From Acuticoccus sediminis (GTDB taxonomy: Bacteria; Pseudomonadota; Alphaproteobacteria; Rhizobiales; Amorphaceae): 64,000 nt of DNA. The notes below the pieces were generated by a model. That model saw only the letters and a list, made by a program, of their open reading frames with translations, had not been told where the DNA came from and searched no databases. The stretch lies in NCBI RefSeq assembly GCF_003258595.1, contig NZ_QHHQ01000004.1, forward strand, positions 124,001 through 188,000, read 5' to 3'. Positions 1 to 9,759 of the stretch are shown here, one piece after another; within the stretch, counting starts at the first letter, position 1; each line of letters opens with the position of its first letter. A program made the translations under genes and the position numbers.

Positions 1-84
1 ATCGTAGGTGCCTCCGCGCATCAAAATGTCGGAGAGCGCGTGGCGGACGAGCTCGCCCACGCGCAATTGGCGTTGTGATTGCAT
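1..84 (-). CDS. rbfA: Ribosome-binding factor A, N-terminal fragment (cut by window edge)
   Basis: Only the first 28 codons lie in the window; the gene continues past base 1. The translation MQSQRQLRVGELVRHALSD followed by ILMRGGTYD is the typical RbfA amino terminus, with the basic QRQLRVGE.VRHAL. stretch. RbfA binds the 30S subunit during late 16S rRNA 5'-end maturation and cold adaptation. It lies about 200 bases downstream of infB on the same strand, the standard order. An in-frame GTG lies four codons and a TTG seven codons upstream of the ATG, so the exact start is not settled. Confidence 0.85.
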   Translation of the reverse strand, partial: MQSQRQLRVGELVRHALSDILMRGGTYD

Positions 85-288
85 TTTGGTCGTCACTTTG
101 TCCAAGCCGGAGTCGGACCGGCAAGATTCTCACGCGCGCGGCCTGGCCGCACGGACTCATATAGTCATCCGAAAAGAACGATGCCCGCAGTAAACTACGG
201 GCGACCGTTTCTCATTCCGACCACCGCCGCGGCGGTGTGGCCGGGGTGGGGTCGCCCCGCCGCTCGGCGAGGCGCGCCGGGTGAAGCG
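85..288 (-). other. infB-rbfA spacer with hairpins
   Basis: This 204-base gap has no gene. On the minus strand an imperfect hairpin at 183-202 (GCCCG paired with CGGGC, one mismatch, then AGT/ACT) is followed by ATCGTTCTTTTC, so it could act as a weak terminator or attenuator between infB and rbfA. Nearer infB there is a perfect 14-base palindrome at 223-236 (ACCGCCGCGGCGGT) and a GGGG-TCG-CCCC stem at 245-255. No activity can be inferred from sequence alone. Confidence 0.4.
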
Positions 289-3200
289 TTACGCCAGCGT
301 ACGCTCCACCTCCTCCACTCGGAAGCACTCGATGACATCGCCTTCGCGGATGTCCTCGTACCTCTCGAAAGCCATGCCGCATTCCTGACCGGCCTGGACT
401 TCCTTCACTTCGTCCTTGAAGCGCTTGAGCGTCTTCAGCATGCCCTCGTGGATCACGACGTTGTCGCGCAGGAGGCGCACGCCGGCACCACGCTCGACCA
501 TGCCTTCCGTGACCCGGCAACCCGCGACCTTGCCGACCTTCGTGATGTTGAAGACCTGCAGGATCTCCGCGTAGCCGATGAAGGTCTCGCGGCGTTCCGG
601 CGCAAGCATGCCGGACATCGCTTCCTTCACGTCGTCGATCAGGTTGTAGATGATCGAGTAGTAGCGGATCTCGACGCCAGCCCGATCGGCCGCCTCCCGC
701 GCCTGCTTGTTGGCGCGGACGTTGAAGCCGATGATGATGCCGCCGGTGGCCGCAGCGAGGGTCACGTCCGACTCGGTGATGGCGCCGACGCCCTGGTGCA
801 GGACACGGGCGGCCACCTCGTCGGTGTTGAGCTTCTCGAGCGCGCCGACGATGGCCTCGGCCGAGCCCTGCACGTCCGCCTTGAGGACGAGCGGGAACTC
901 CGACAGCCCCTGCGACTGCAGGTTCGTCATCATCTGCTCGAGCGACATCGCCGTCGACGGGGCGGCGGACGCCTCCCGCTTCAGGCGGTCGCGGTACTCG
1001 GTGATCTCACGGGCGCGCTGCTCGGACTCGACGACCACGAACTGGTCGCCGGCTTCCGGCGTGCCGTTGAGGCCGAGAACCTCGACCGGCATGGACGGGC
1101 CGGCTTCCTTGACCCGCTCGCCCTGGTCGGTGACGAGCGCGCGGACCTTGCCCCACTCGGTGCCGGCGACGAGGATGTCGCCCACCTTGAGCGTGCCCTG
1201 CTGGACGAGGCAGGTCGCGACCGAGCCGCGGCCCTTGTCAAGCTGCGCCTCGACGACGACGCCCTGGGCCTCGCGGTCGGGGTTGGCCTTCAGCTCGAGG
1301 ATTTCGGCCTGCAGCAGACAGGCGTTGAGGAGATCCTCGAGGCCCTGCCCGGTGTGCGCCGAAACCTCGACGTCCTGCACGTCACCCGACAGGCTCTCGA
1401 CGACGACGTCGTACTGGAGCAGGTCGGTGCGCACGCGCTGCGGATCCGCGGCCGGCTTGTCCACCTTGTTGATGGCGACGATCATCGGAACGCCGGCAGC
1501 CTTCGCGTGGCTGATGGCTTCCTGCGTCTGCGGCATCACGCCGTCGTCAGCCGCCACCACGAGGATGACGATGTCCGTCGCCTTGGCGCCGCGGGCGCGC
1601 ATCGCGGTGAACGCGGCGTGGCCCGGGGTGTCGAGGAACGTCACCTTGCCGGCGCCGATATCGACCTGATAGGCGCCGATGTGCTGGGTGATGCCACCGG
1701 CCTCGCCCTGCACGACGTTGGCCTTGCGGATCGCGTCCAGCAGGCTGGTCTTGCCGTGGTCGACGTGGCCCATGATGGTGACGACCGGCGGACGCGGGAT
1801 CGCGTTCTCGGTGTCGATGTCGCGTTCCTCGAAGAGGCCCTCTTCGACGTCCGCTTCGGAGACGCGCTTCACGGTGTGGCCGAACTCCGTCACCACCAGC
1901 TCCGCCGTCTCGGCGTCGATGATGTCGGTGATCTTGTGCATCTGCCCCTCTTTCATGAGGAGCTTGATGACGTCCACACCACGTTCGGACATGCGGGCCG
2001 CGAGGTCCTGGATGGAGATCGCGTCGGGAATGGTCACTTCACGCATAATCTTTTCGCGGGGACCAGTACGCGATCCACCGCGCTTTTCCTTTTCCCGGCG
2101 ACGGCGCAGAGCGGCCAGCGACCGTCCGCGCTCGGAGTCGTCCTCGAGCGCAGTGGTGATCGTCAGCTTCGTCTTGCGGCGATCGTCGCCCTTCGTGGCG
2201 GTCTTGGTCGGCGTGGCGCGGGCCTTCTTGGCCTTGGCCGAAGCCGCCTCGTCCTCCTCGAGCGCGTCGGTCTTGCGACGGACCGGCGTTGCGCCACGGG
2301 CGGAGCGGGCCTCGGCCGTCTCGCCCGGAGCGACGGACGCGTCGGCGGCCTTGTTCGCGGCCTCCTCGGCTTCCTTGGCGGCACGGCGCGCCGCGAGCTC
2401 GGCCTCGGCCTGACGGCGGGCCTCCTCGCGCTCCTTGCGCAGCTCTTCCTCGGCGAGCTGGCGCTTGGCGGCGACGATGGCCTCGCGCTCACGCACGGCC
2501 TCTTCCTCGGCGCGCTTCTTCTGCTCGCTCTCCTGGGAGCGGGCCATCGCCAAGGCGCGGGCGCGGGCTTCCTGCTCGGCGCGCGACAGGGTGCGGTGGA
2601 CCTGTCCACCGCCGCCGGCCTGGCGCCGGTCACGATCGCCGCCGCGGTTGCGGTCGCCGCCGCGGTCGCCCCGGTCGGAGCGGCCGGCCGGAGCGCCGGC
2701 GTTGCGGTCGCGCTCGCGGCCGCGGTTGTCGCGGCCGTCGCGGTCACGTTCGCTGCGGCCGTCGCCGGTGCGGGCCTGGGCACCGCCACGCGGGCCCGGG
2801 GTCGAGGCATGGGCCGAGCGGCGACGCGGCTCGTCCGACGTGGCCGGAGCGGGCGGCGAGGTCCTCACCTCGGCCTTGCCGATGATGCGCGGGCGGCGCG
2901 GCATGTCGAGAGCGCGAGCAGCGAGTTCCTCGGCGGTCGGCATCTGCTGACCGCCGGCCTCGGCCTGAGCCTCGGGCTGGGAGGCCGCTGCGGAAGGGGT
3001 CGCGGCCGGCGCCGGAGCGGCGGCCTCGGCGTTCGGCGCGCCGGCGGCGCTCGGCGCCTGGGCCTCGCGGCGTGCGGCTTCGGGCGCGGCCGTGGGGGCC
3101 TCGCGAGCCGGAGCGTCGGCGGGCGGCGTCTGAGCGCGGCGCGGCGCCTCCGCGGCCGGCGCCGCCTGAGGGCGACGCGGCTCTGCGGCCGGAGCCGGAG

Positions 3201-3375
3201 CATCCTGCCCCGGCACCATCACTCGGCGCTGCTTCTTCTTCTCGACAACGACCGACTTCGTGCGGCCGTGGGAGAAGCTCTGGCGTACAGTGCCCTTCTC
3301 CACGCCGCCGCGGCGAAGCGACAGAGTCTGCTTACGGCCGCCAGCCTGTTCGCCGGTGTCGTTCGTTTCGCTCAT
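289..3375 (-). CDS. infB: Translation initiation factor IF-2
   Basis: This 1028-residue GTPase delivers fMet-tRNA to the 30S initiation complex and promotes subunit joining. The first ~450 residues are a long Ala/Glu/Arg-rich low-complexity and coiled-coil region, as is usual in alphaproteobacterial IF-2. An IF2_N-type domain follows ([15 protein letters not shown]). The G domain begins near residue 534 with the P-loop [12 protein letters not shown], then DTPGHAAF and NKVD near residue 632. Domains 2, 3 and the C-terminal C1/C2 region follow and end VERTLA. The length is within the large-isoform range. The ATG overlaps the ylxR stop codon (ATGA), so the two are translationally coupled in the nusA operon. 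Confidence 0.98.
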   Translation of the reverse strand: MSETNDTGEQAGGRKQTLSLRRGGVEKGTVRQSFSHGRTKSVVVEKKKQRRVMVPGQDAPAPAAEPRRPQAAPAAEAPRRAQTPPADAPAREAPTAAPEAARREAQAPSAAGAPNAEAAAPAPAATPSAAASQPEAQAEAGGQQMPTAEELAARALDMPRRPRIIGKAEVRTSPPAPATSDEPRRRSAHASTPGPRGGAQARTGDGRSERDRDGRDNRGRERDRNAGAPAGRSDRGDRGGDRNRGGDRDRRQAGGGGQVHRTLSRAEQEARARALAMARSQESEQKKRAEEEAVREREAIVAAKRQLAEEELRKEREEARRQAEAELAARRAAKEAEEAANKAADASVAPGETAEARSARGATPVRRKTDALEEDEAASAKAKKARATPTKTATKGDDRRKTKLTITTALEDDSERGRSLAALRRRREKEKRGGSRTGPREKIMREVTIPDAISIQDLAARMSERGVDVIKLLMKEGQMHKITDIIDAETAELVVTEFGHTVKRVSEADVEEGLFEERDIDTENAIPRPPVVTIMGHVDHGKTSLLDAIRKANVVQGEAGGITQHIGAYQVDIGAGKVTFLDTPGHAAFTAMRARGAKATDIVILVVAADDGVMPQTQEAISHAKAAGVPMIVAINKVDKPAADPQRVRTDLLQYDVVVESLSGDVQDVEVSAHTGQGLEDLLNACLLQAEILELKANPDREAQGVVVEAQLDKGRGSVATCLVQQGTLKVGDILVAGTEWGKVRALVTDQGERVKEAGPSMPVEVLGLNGTPEAGDQFVVVESEQRAREITEYRDRLKREASAAPSTAMSLEQMMTNLQSQGLSEFPLVLKADVQGSAEAIVGALEKLNTDEVAARVLHQGVGAITESDVTLAAATGGIIIGFNVRANKQAREAADRAGVEIRYYSIIYNLIDDVKEAMSGMLAPERRETFIGYAEILQVFNITKVGKVAGCRVTEGMVERGAGVRLLRDNVVIHEGMLKTLKRFKDEVKEVQAGQECGMAFERYEDIREGDVIECFRVEEVERTLA

Positions 3376-4040
3376 ATTGCAATTGGTCCTGCGAACCGGA
3401 GTTCGTCGGGCTGATCAGGATGCATCTCGTCGTGCGTGCCGCCAATCAGGTACACGCGCAAGCGCGCTGCATCCAGGATAAAGAGTTCGCTTAGCCGACC
3501 GGTCGTCAGTGCGGCATGAACCACACGGTCGCGACCCAGAGTGCGTTCCAGCTCAGCTGAATCGAACACGTCGACCACTGTCACGTTGTTATGGAGATCC
3601 AAGGCGTTCTTGGCAAGCGCCTCGACCTTTCGTCGCCCGTCCGGAGCCCCATCTGCCGCGAAGATCAGGCCGCATACCTGCCCACCGGACAGTGCAGCCT
3701 TCACCTTCTCGAACCCCTGGGTCACCAGACCGGCCTTCTGCGCGAACGCCAGACGCTCCAGCGCCGCCCGCCTGAGCAGGGCTTCGACCTGCTCAGGCAA
3801 CTCGTCGGGCACGTCGACCTGTGCCTTGAAACCCCTTGAAAACGCCCGCTTCTTGACCGCGAGCGCCACACTTGCCGACGTGGCGTCGACCCAGACCCCA
3901 CGCCCCGGCAGCTTGCGCCTGATGTCAGGCACGACGGCGCCGTCCGGCGACAGCACGAACCGGATCATCGATTCGGGCGCGCCAGTTCGCCGCGTCACCA
4001 CGCAGGTGCGCGTCGGGGGTTTTGTGGGGCGCGCCGTCAG
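3372..4040 (-). CDS. ylxR: YlxR family nucleic-acid-binding protein (DUF448) with L7Ae-like C-terminus
   Basis: The protein has an N-terminal YlxR/DUF448 domain ([19 protein letters not shown], then LPGRGVWV) and a C-terminal L7Ae-like part, the two-domain form usual in alphaproteobacteria. It is a small RNA-binding or nucleoid-associated factor always found between nusA and infB. The only conventional start is GTG at 4001 (209 residues), but the frame is open upstream and encodes PTKPPTRTC, the conserved start of the YlxR fold. No ATG, GTG or TTG is available there. CTG at 4038-4040 overlaps the nusA TGA and has GGAG eight bases upstream, so I place the start there (222 residues). The 3' end overlaps infB (ATGA). 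Confidence 0.88.
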   Translation of the reverse strand: MTARPTKPPTRTCVVTRRTGAPESMIRFVLSPDGAVVPDIRRKLPGRGVWVDATSASVALAVKKRAFSRGFKAQVDVPDELPEQVEALLRRAALERLAFAQKAGLVTQGFEKVKAALSGGQVCGLIFAADGAPDGRRKVEALAKNALDLHNNVTVVDVFDSAELERTLGRDRVVHAALTTGRLSELFILDAARLRVYLIGGTHDEMHPDQPDELRFAGPIAI

Positions 4041-5686
4041 TTTGCGTTCTCCAGCGGCTCGTCGCCGTCGGCGACCACCTCGTCGACCTCGTCCCCGGCC
4101 TCGATCTCGTCCTCGTCTTCGACATCACCGTTGAGGTCTTCCTCGGTGATCCAGCCGGCGAGAACACGGGCCGTCATGATCATCTGCTCCGCGTCGGCAC
4201 GCGAGACGCCGAACTCTGCGAGCGGACCGGTGTGACGAACGGTCTCGGAGCCGCGCTTCTCGACCCAGCCGACGAGATCGTCGGGGACCGAGCCGGCGAA
4301 GTCTTCCAGATTCTTCACGTCGTCCTTGCCGAGCGCGACCATCATCGCGCTCGTCATGCCGGGAACCTCGCGCAGGTCGTCCTCGACCCCGAGCTCGCGG
4401 CGCGCCTCGTCGTTGCGCCGCTCGAGCTCCTCGAGGTTCTCGCGGGCGCGGGCCTGGATCTCCTCGGCGGTCTCCTCGTCGAAGCCCTCGATCGAGGCGA
4501 TTTCGTCGAGGTCCACGTAGGCGACCTCCTCCATGGAGGTGAAGCCCTCGGAGGCGAGGAGCTGGCCCACCACCTCGTCGACGTTGAGGCCGTCGACGAA
4601 GAGCTGGGTGCGCTCCTGGAATTCCTTCTGGCGGCGCTCCGATTCCTCGGCCTCGGTCAGGATGTCGATGTCCCAGCCGGTGAGCTGCGAGGCGAGGCGC
4701 ACGTTCTGGCCGCGGCGGCCGATGGCGAGCGAGAGCTGCTCGTCCGGCACCACCACCTCGATGCGCTCGGAGTCCTCGTCGAGGACCACCTTGGCGACTT
4801 CCGCCGGCTGCAGCGCGTTGACGATGAACGTCGCGGCGTCCGGCGACCAGGGAATGATGTCGATCTTCTCGCCCTGCAGCTCCTGCACGACGGCCTGCAC
4901 GCGCGAGCCGCGCATACCGACGCAGGCGCCGACCGGATCGATCGACGAATCACGGGAGATGACGGCGATCTTGGCGCGCGAGCCCGGGTCGCGGGCGACC
5001 GACTTCACCTCGATGACGCCGTCGTAGATCTCCGGCACTTCCTGGCGGAAGAGCATGGCGGTGAACTGCGGGTGCGTGCGCGACAGGAAGATCTGCGGCC
5101 CGCGCGGCTCGCGGCGGACGTCCATTACATAGGCGCGGATGCGGTCACCGGGGCGGAAGACCTCGCGCGGGATGAGCTGGTCGCGGCGGCAGATGGCCTC
5201 GCCGCGGCCGAGGTCGACGATGACGTTGCCGTACTCGGCCCGCTTGACGATGCCGTTGATGATGTCGCCGACGCGGTCCTTGTACTCCTCGTACTGCCGG
5301 TCGCGCTCGGCCTCGCGCACCTTCTGCACGATGACCTGCTTGGCCGACTGCGTGGCGACGCGGCCGAACTCGATCGGCGGCAGCGGGTCGGCGATGAAGT
5401 CGCCGACCTGCGCGTCCGGGTTCTTGGCGAGGGCGTCGACGAGGGCGATCTGGGTGGCGGGGTTCTCCACCTCGTCGACGACGAGGAGAAGGCGCTGCAG
5501 GCGCGTTTCGCCGGACTTCGGGTTGATCTCGGCGCGGATCTCGGTCTCCTGACCGTAGCGGGCGCGGGCGGCCTTCTGGATCGCGTCTTCCATCGCCTCG
5601 ATGACGATGGCCCGGTCGATCTGCTTCTCCCGCGCCACTGCGTCGGCGATCTGCAACAACTCCAGCTTGTTCGCGCTGACTGCCAT
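4037..5686 (-). CDS. nusA: Transcription termination/antitermination factor NusA
   Basis: This 549-residue RNA-polymerase-associated factor modulates pausing, termination and antitermination. It starts [18 protein letters not shown]. The N-terminal polymerase-binding domain (~1-130) is followed by an S1 domain (~135-200), then KH1 and KH2 ([19 protein letters not shown] and [16 protein letters not shown]). C-terminal helix-hairpin-helix acidic repeats (~350-510) and a very acidic tail follow, as in other alphaproteobacteria. The ATG at 5686 is preferred to an upstream in-frame start because it gives the conserved amino terminus. The gene lies downstream of rimP and overlaps the probable CTG start of ylxR. 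Confidence 0.97.
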   Translation of the reverse strand: MAVSANKLELLQIADAVAREKQIDRAIVIEAMEDAIQKAARARYGQETEIRAEINPKSGETRLQRLLLVVDEVENPATQIALVDALAKNPDAQVGDFIADPLPPIEFGRVATQSAKQVIVQKVREAERDRQYEEYKDRVGDIINGIVKRAEYGNVIVDLGRGEAICRRDQLIPREVFRPGDRIRAYVMDVRREPRGPQIFLSRTHPQFTAMLFRQEVPEIYDGVIEVKSVARDPGSRAKIAVISRDSSIDPVGACVGMRGSRVQAVVQELQGEKIDIIPWSPDAATFIVNALQPAEVAKVVLDEDSERIEVVVPDEQLSLAIGRRGQNVRLASQLTGWDIDILTEAEESERRQKEFQERTQLFVDGLNVDEVVGQLLASEGFTSMEEVAYVDLDEIASIEGFDEETAEEIQARARENLEELERRNDEARRELGVEDDLREVPGMTSAMMVALGKDDVKNLEDFAGSVPDDLVGWVEKRGSETVRHTGPLAEFGVSRADAEQMIMTARVLAGWITEEDLNGDVEDEDEIEAGDEVDEVVADGDEPLENAN

Positions 5687-5836
5687 ATGGTTTCCGTCCC
5701 ACCTCAGGCCGCGCGCCGCGCCGACCCTCAAAACTTGCGGGGATTGCCCCCAAACTCACCGACTTGCCGCGAGCGGCAACCCGGTCACTCGCTTCTGACG
5801 CGTCGTCCGGCGCGATCGCGCGCCGGTCGTCGAACG
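5687..5836 (-). other. rimP-nusA spacer with three hairpins
   Basis: The 150-base gap holds three compact inverted repeats. One is an imperfect TTG.GGGG/CCCC.CAA stem near 5737-5755. The second is a perfect 7-bp stem with a GA loop at 5764-5779 (TTGCCGC-GA-GCGGCAA). The third is a perfect 8-bp stem at 5807-5826 (CCGGCGCG-ATCG-CGCGCCGG). None has a U-tract, so they look more like RNA-processing or stability elements than terminators. Confidence 0.45.
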
Positions 5837-6388
5837 TCAGTTCATAGCCGTCTTCTTGCCGGCCTTCAGCGACTGTTCCACCAGCGCGTCGGTCAGCACC
5901 AGGCGCGCGTCGGACAGCTCGCCGAGTGGGACATGGACCTTCTCGGCCCCCAGCTCGGCAAGACGCAGATGCACATTGTCCCCGTCGACGCCCAGGATGA
6001 TGCCGCGCCAGCGGCGGCGGCCGTCGATGGGAATCGCGGTCTCGAGCTTTGCTTCGTGGCCCGACCAGCGCTCGAAGTCCTCCCGGCGGACCAGCGGACG
6101 GTCGATACCCGGAGACGAAACCTCGAGATGATACGCCTTGGAGATCGGATCGTCGACATCGAGGGCCGGCGAGACGGCGTGGCTGATGGCTTCGCAGTCT
6201 TCGACATTGAGGGTTCCGTCCGGCCGCTCGGCCATGATCTGCACCGTGCAGCCGTTCTGCGCCGTCACGCGGACACGCACGAGACGGTAGCCGAGCCCTT
6301 CCAGGGACGGTGCCACGATCCGCGCGATTCGCGCGTCGAGGCCGGTTTCGGTGATAATCCGGTCGTCGTCCAAAAAAACCTCGTTCAT
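5837..6388 (-). CDS. rimP: Ribosome maturation factor RimP
   Basis: This 183-residue protein is needed for 30S subunit maturation. Visible family features are the N-terminal alpha/beta domain ([26 protein letters not shown]), the central [18 protein letters not shown] segment and the signature [14 protein letters not shown] near residue 90. A C-terminal SH3-like domain follows (VHLRLAELG). Length and position, first in the nusA-infB operon, are standard. The ATG gives the usual amino terminus; no extended Shine-Dalgarno is obvious. The 228 bases upstream to rppH contain no gene and presumably carry the operon promoter. Confidence 0.96.
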   Translation of the reverse strand: MNEVFLDDDRIITETGLDARIARIVAPSLEGLGYRLVRVRVTAQNGCTVQIMAERPDGTLNVEDCEAISHAVSPALDVDDPISKAYHLEVSSPGIDRPLVRREDFERWSGHEAKLETAIPIDGRRRWRGIILGVDGDNVHLRLAELGAEKVHVPLGELSDARLVLTDALVEQSLKAGKKTAMN

Positions 6389-6616
6389 CCCGGCGTTGCT
6401 GGTCCGGCCGGATCCGCCTCGAGTGCCCTTGCCTTCGACCGGCCCTGCGTCCGGCCTTTCGAGCGGCGCCCTCGACCGGCCCCGTCCCGTATGGAGAGGC
6501 CTGGCGGCCCGGGTCGATGCTGCCGGCAGGTGGATCCGGAGGGACGTTACAAACGCCGAATGGGCCGGCCCCCGAAGGCGCCAACCCGGTTAAACCTGAG
6601 AACCTGAGTGTGGCGG

Positions 6617-7150
6617 TTAGATAGCCCGGCGCTGCGCCGAACGCAAGACCTCCGGCTCGGCGAGCGGCGCGAAGGCGTCGGCCACGTACTCGTAGACGTC
6701 GCGCTTGAAGGGCACGACGAGTCCCGGGACGTCGGCGAGCGCCTCCCACTTCCAGCGGGAGAACTCGACGCTGTGGCCCTCGGGCGGCTCGGTGACGTTG
6801 ATCTCGCTGTCGTCGCCGACGAAGCGGAAGGCGAACCAGCGCTGGGCCTGGCCCTTGAAGCGCCCGCGCCAGGAGGCGACGTCCTTCGGCAGGTCGTAGT
6901 GGAGCCAGCCGTCCACCTCGCCGAGCGGCTCGATGGAGCGGACCGAGGTCTCCTCGTAGAGTTCGCGGCGGGCGGCGTCGAGCGGGTCTTCACCCGGGTC
7001 GATCCCGCCCTGCGGCATCTGCCATGAGTAGCTCGGCACGACGCCGCGCGAGGCGCGTTTGCCCATGAAGATCTGCCCGTCGGAGGCGAACAGCGCGATG
7101 CCCACGCAGAGGCGATAGCCCTTGCGGGGCGAAGCGGCGAGTAGGTCCAT
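6617..7150 (-). CDS. rppH: RNA pyrophosphohydrolase (Nudix family)
   Basis: RppH removes pyrophosphate from the 5' triphosphate end of mRNAs and so triggers RNase E-dependent decay. The 177-residue protein has YRLCVGIALF at the start, SYSWQMPQGGIDPGED, and the Nudix box around residues 45-67 (GGIDPGED, then AARRELYEETS). The usual Gly after EET is Ser here. The C-terminal FKRDVYEYVADAFAPL is typical of the RppH/IalA group. The ATG at 7148-7150 shares its A with the TGA of the upstream peroxidase gene, indicating coupling; a TTG one codon upstream is an alternative. Some alphaproteobacterial homologues were named invasion protein A. Confidence 0.93.
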   Translation of the reverse strand: MDLLAASPRKGYRLCVGIALFASDGQIFMGKRASRGVVPSYSWQMPQGGIDPGEDPLDAARRELYEETSVRSIEPLGEVDGWLHYDLPKDVASWRGRFKGQAQRWFAFRFVGDDSEINVTEPPEGHSVEFSRWKWEALADVPGLVVPFKRDVYEYVADAFAPLAEPEVLRSAQRRAI

Positions 7151-7773
7151 CAAAGCCCCGTCGTGCGCAATGCACGTTCGACCGCGCCCATCACCTGTGG
7201 CGAGCGCGGGGACATGTAAGAGGGGAAGGTCGCGGCGATGCGTCCGTCGCGGCCGATCAGGATCTTGTGAAAGTTCCAGGCCGGCACGGCCGCACGGCCG
7301 CCGTTCTGGCGTGCCCAGGTGAAGAGCGGATGCGCGTCGCGGCCGGTGACGGCGGCCTTTTCGAGCATCGGGAAGGAAACGTCGTAGCGGGCCGAGCAGA
7401 AGCTCGCGATCTCGCCGTTGGAGCCGGGTTCCTGGCTGCCGAAGTCGTTCGACGGGACGCCGAGGACGGTGAGGCCGAGGCCGGCATACTCATCGCTCAG
7501 CGCCTGGAGCCCCTCGTACTGCGGGGTGAAGGCACAGCGCGAGGCGGTGTTGACGAGAAGGACGACGCGGCCGGCAAAGAGGTCCGCGTCGAGCCGCTCG
7601 CCGTGAATGCCGGTGAGCGACACGGACGACCAGTCGATGGCGCGCGCGTTCGCCGGCAGCGTGTCGGCGGACACCATGCGTGCCGCCATGGCGAACGCGA
7701 ACGTGGATGCGGCCGCGACGAGGGCGGCCACCTTGAATACGGTTCCCGGCGCTGATGCGATCGGACCCCTCAT
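7150..7773 (-). CDS. Glutathione-peroxidase-family protein, exported
   Basis: A thiol peroxidase of the GPx family, 207 residues including an N-terminal hydrophobic signal segment (VFKVAALVAAASTFAFAMA, then ARMVSA), so it is probably periplasmic. Family motifs are NTASRCAFTPQYEGL with the peroxidatic Cys, SNDFGSQEPGSN with the conserved Gln, and PAWNFHKILI with the active-site Trp. The second Cys in FCSARYDVSFP matches the resolving-cysteine region of thioredoxin-dependent GPx enzymes. The ATG at 7773 is chosen because AGGAG lies five bases upstream; an in-frame start ten codons earlier lacks this. The stop overlaps the rppH start. Confidence 0.88.
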   Translation of the reverse strand: MRGPIASAPGTVFKVAALVAAASTFAFAMAARMVSADTLPANARAIDWSSVSLTGIHGERLDADLFAGRVVLLVNTASRCAFTPQYEGLQALSDEYAGLGLTVLGVPSNDFGSQEPGSNGEIASFCSARYDVSFPMLEKAAVTGRDAHPLFTWARQNGGRAAVPAWNFHKILIGRDGRIAATFPSYMSPRSPQVMGAVERALRTTGL

Positions 7774-7787
7774 GGGTGCTCCTCGTT

Positions 7788-8381
7788 TCAGGGGGCGAGC
7801 CACGTCGGGCTCCGGGCGTCATCGTACCACAGTCTGGCCCGCCGATGCCCGTCGGCGGACAGAAATAGCCAATCCAGGCTCGCGATGTGAACCGTTACCA
7901 AAACGAAGTTGGCAAAACTTTGCGCCGTATCAAATCCGGCGGGTCCGGATGGCGGCTCGGGCCCGTCGACCGGGACGCCGGGACCGGTCTTCTGCGCATA
8001 GCAGATTTTCGAGTAGGCGCCCATCGCCGCCCACTCGGCAGCCGCGCCGGCGTCGCCGCGGTGCAGCACGGCACGTCCGCCGAGCCGGACCTGAATTCCC
8101 GCCGCATGATCGTAGAACACGGCCGCACAGCGTGGGTCGACCTCGAGCTCCGCCACCTTCGGCGAGCGCACGTCGGTGTAGAACCGGATCGACCTTTGCG
8201 CGCGGTCCGCGCCGCGCAGGACGACTGTGCGGGCCTCAGGCGCGCCGTCGGTCCCGACGCTCGCGAGGGTCATCCGCCGGAAGGCGGCCTGGCGCGAGGC
8301 GGCCCCCTCCTCCAGCATGGCCCACGCGGCCGCCTCGACGGCGTCGAGGTCGCCCGGACAACCCGGCACATCAACACTCAC
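7788..8381 (-). CDS. Pyridoxamine 5'-phosphate oxidase-like FMN-binding protein
   Basis: A 197-residue protein with the split-barrel FMN-binding fold of the PNPOx superfamily. MTLASVGTDGAPEARTVVLRG is the typical first strand pair, IRFYTDVRSPKV binds the flavin phosphate, and RLGGRAVLH and the C-terminal WLFLSADGHRRARL match the Alr4036-like subgroup. It lacks the canonical PdxH C-terminal substrate residues, so a general flavin or heme-linked reductase role is as likely as vitamin B6 synthesis. It lies just upstream of the peroxidase gene on the same strand, suggesting a small oxidative-stress operon. Confidence 0.8.
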   Translation of the reverse strand: MSVDVPGCPGDLDAVEAAAWAMLEEGAASRQAAFRRMTLASVGTDGAPEARTVVLRGADRAQRSIRFYTDVRSPKVAELEVDPRCAAVFYDHAAGIQVRLGGRAVLHRGDAGAAAEWAAMGAYSKICYAQKTGPGVPVDGPEPPSGPAGFDTAQSFANFVLVTVHIASLDWLFLSADGHRRARLWYDDARSPTWLAP

Positions 8382-8464
8382 GGTGCTTATTCCCCAGACG
8401 GCCGCGCCGACCGGCGGCCTCCTTCACGGCCACGCCCCTCGGGCGCGGACACGGCACGGCCCCA

Positions 8465-8610
8465 GCCTGTTCCTCGGAGCCAGCCGTCGCTGAAGTCCGA
8501 CCGGAGGCGAAGCGGGGGGGCGCGCAAGGCCGGAGAGCGGAGCGTGCCTTGCGCGGCGCCCCGCTTCGCCTCAGGACTTCGCAAGCGATGGCTGGCTCCG
8601 AGGGACAGGC
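8465..8610. repeat. 146-bp imperfect palindromic intergenic element
   Basis: Two arms of about 65 bases surround a 15-base loop (8531-8545). The inner stem is a perfect 10 bp (8521-8530 with 8546-8555). Moving outward, AGGCGAAGCGGGG (8505-8517) pairs with 8559-8571, GAAGTCC with 8573-8579, and CCTCGGAGCCAGCC (8472-8485) with 8590-8603. A few single mismatches and small bulges interrupt the match. This resembles the REP/RIME-type palindromes scattered through rhizobial genomes. It fills most of the 295-base gap between the PNPOx-like gene and the dehydrogenase, which contains no credible gene. Confidence 0.8.
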
Positions 8611-8676
8611 GACCCGCCCTGTTCCCTGGTGAAGCCCGAGCGCCCTCGGCGGCTCCGGTCGCGGCGGCGCCACCCG

Positions 8677-9501
8677 TCAGTCGCGGTTCTGGACGCGGTC
8701 CATGACCCGGCCGGCCCGCATGACGGCATGGCTCACCATGGAGCGGGCGAGGGCCACCGGGGCGAGGGTCGCGGCGGACACCGGGCCGATCATCACCGTG
8801 GACTGGCGGCCGAGGGCGGCGAGGGTCTGCCGGGCGACCTTCTCGGGCGCCATGGCGCCGGGGATGCCGGTGCCGGTGTAGCCGGCGCGGGCGCCGAAGG
8901 CGGTGCGGACGGCGCCCGGGCAGGAGGCGAGGACGTCGATCGGTGCCCCGCTCACCTCCGCCGCGAAGGCTTCGGTGAAGGACAGGACCATCGCCTTGGC
9001 GGCGGCGTATGTCGCGAAGCTCGGCACCGGCACGAACGCGGTCGACGAGGCGACGTTGATGAGGCCGGCGCGTTCGCCGCGCGCCTCGGCCCGGCCGATC
9101 ATCCCCGGGACGAGGCGATGCGTCAGGGCGAGGACGGCCTCGACGTCGATGCGCAGGGTCGCGCGGTGACGCTCGAAGTCGACGTCGAGGAAGTTGCCGA
9201 CGGCGCCGACGCCGGCGTTGTTGATGAGGAGGTCGCACTCGGCCGCCTCCGCCGCCTCGGCGACGGCGGCGATCCCCTCCGGCGTCGCGAGGTCGGCGAC
9301 GACGGTGCGGGCGCGGGTGCCGAACTCGGCGGCAAGCTCGGCGAGGCGGGCCTCGTCGCGGCCGGTGAGCACGAGTTCGGTCATTGCGGGGAGCTCGCGC
9401 GCGAAGGCCTCGCCGATCCCGCCGGTGGCGCCGGTGATCAGGGCGCAGCGCGGCGGGTCGCGGTGCGGGCGCAGCTTGTCTTTCAAACGTTCGTGCATCA
9501 T
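8677..9501 (-). CDS. Short-chain dehydrogenase/reductase
   Basis: A classical SDR oxidoreductase of 274 residues. The cofactor motif is CALITGATGGIGEAFA (TGxxxGxG), followed by DLLINNAGVGAVG (NNAG). The catalytic triad is visible as VASSTAF (Ser) and YAAAK (Tyr and Lys). The downstream CPGAVRTAF is the usual PG motif after strand beta-6. Substrate and biological role cannot be read from sequence. The start is placed at the ATG pair at 9496-9501, preceded by AGGAT, rather than the much longer open frame. The basic residue in TGRDEARL suggests NADP preference, as inference only. Confidence 0.9.
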   Translation of the reverse strand: MMHERLKDKLRPHRDPPRCALITGATGGIGEAFARELPAMTELVLTGRDEARLAELAAEFGTRARTVVADLATPEGIAAVAEAAEAAECDLLINNAGVGAVGNFLDVDFERHRATLRIDVEAVLALTHRLVPGMIGRAEARGERAGLINVASSTAFVPVPSFATYAAAKAMVLSFTEAFAAEVSGAPIDVLASCPGAVRTAFGARAGYTGTGIPGAMAPEKVARQTLAALGRQSTVMIGPVSAATLAPVALARSMVSHAVMRAGRVMDRVQNRD

Positions 9502-9620
9502 CGGCCGATCCTGATCCCCCGGCGGGTCGCTTGTCGAGTTGTCATTCGTCGCACGGCGGGACCCTGCCGCGACGCCCGCCCCGGGCCCCGGCACCGGTCG
9601 CCGCCCAGAGCGCGGATACG

Positions 9621-9650
9621 AAAAGAGCGCGCCACCGGGGTGACGCGCTC
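9621..9650 (-). terminator. Intrinsic terminator of gltA
   Basis: On the minus strand the stem GAGCGCG/CGCGCTC encloses CACC/GGTG with one mismatch (9625-9650) and is followed directly by TTTT (9621-9624). It lies about 110 bases past the gltA stop codon. Confidence 0.75.
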
Positions 9651-9759
9651 GTCTCGTGGGCCATCGCTCCTGCGAGCCGAAACTCGCGCGAGCCCCCTGC
9701 CGGACGTTGGCCGGGCGCGGGGTGGGCCGGGCGCGGGGCCGGGCCTGCCCGCCGCCGGC

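Noticed and set aside
79-3414. A 1111-codon open frame on the plus strand opposite infB
   Set aside because: It is the antisense shadow of infB caused by high GC; composition is Arg/Ala/Leu/Val/Asp-rich with no recognisable domain, while the minus strand encodes complete IF-2.
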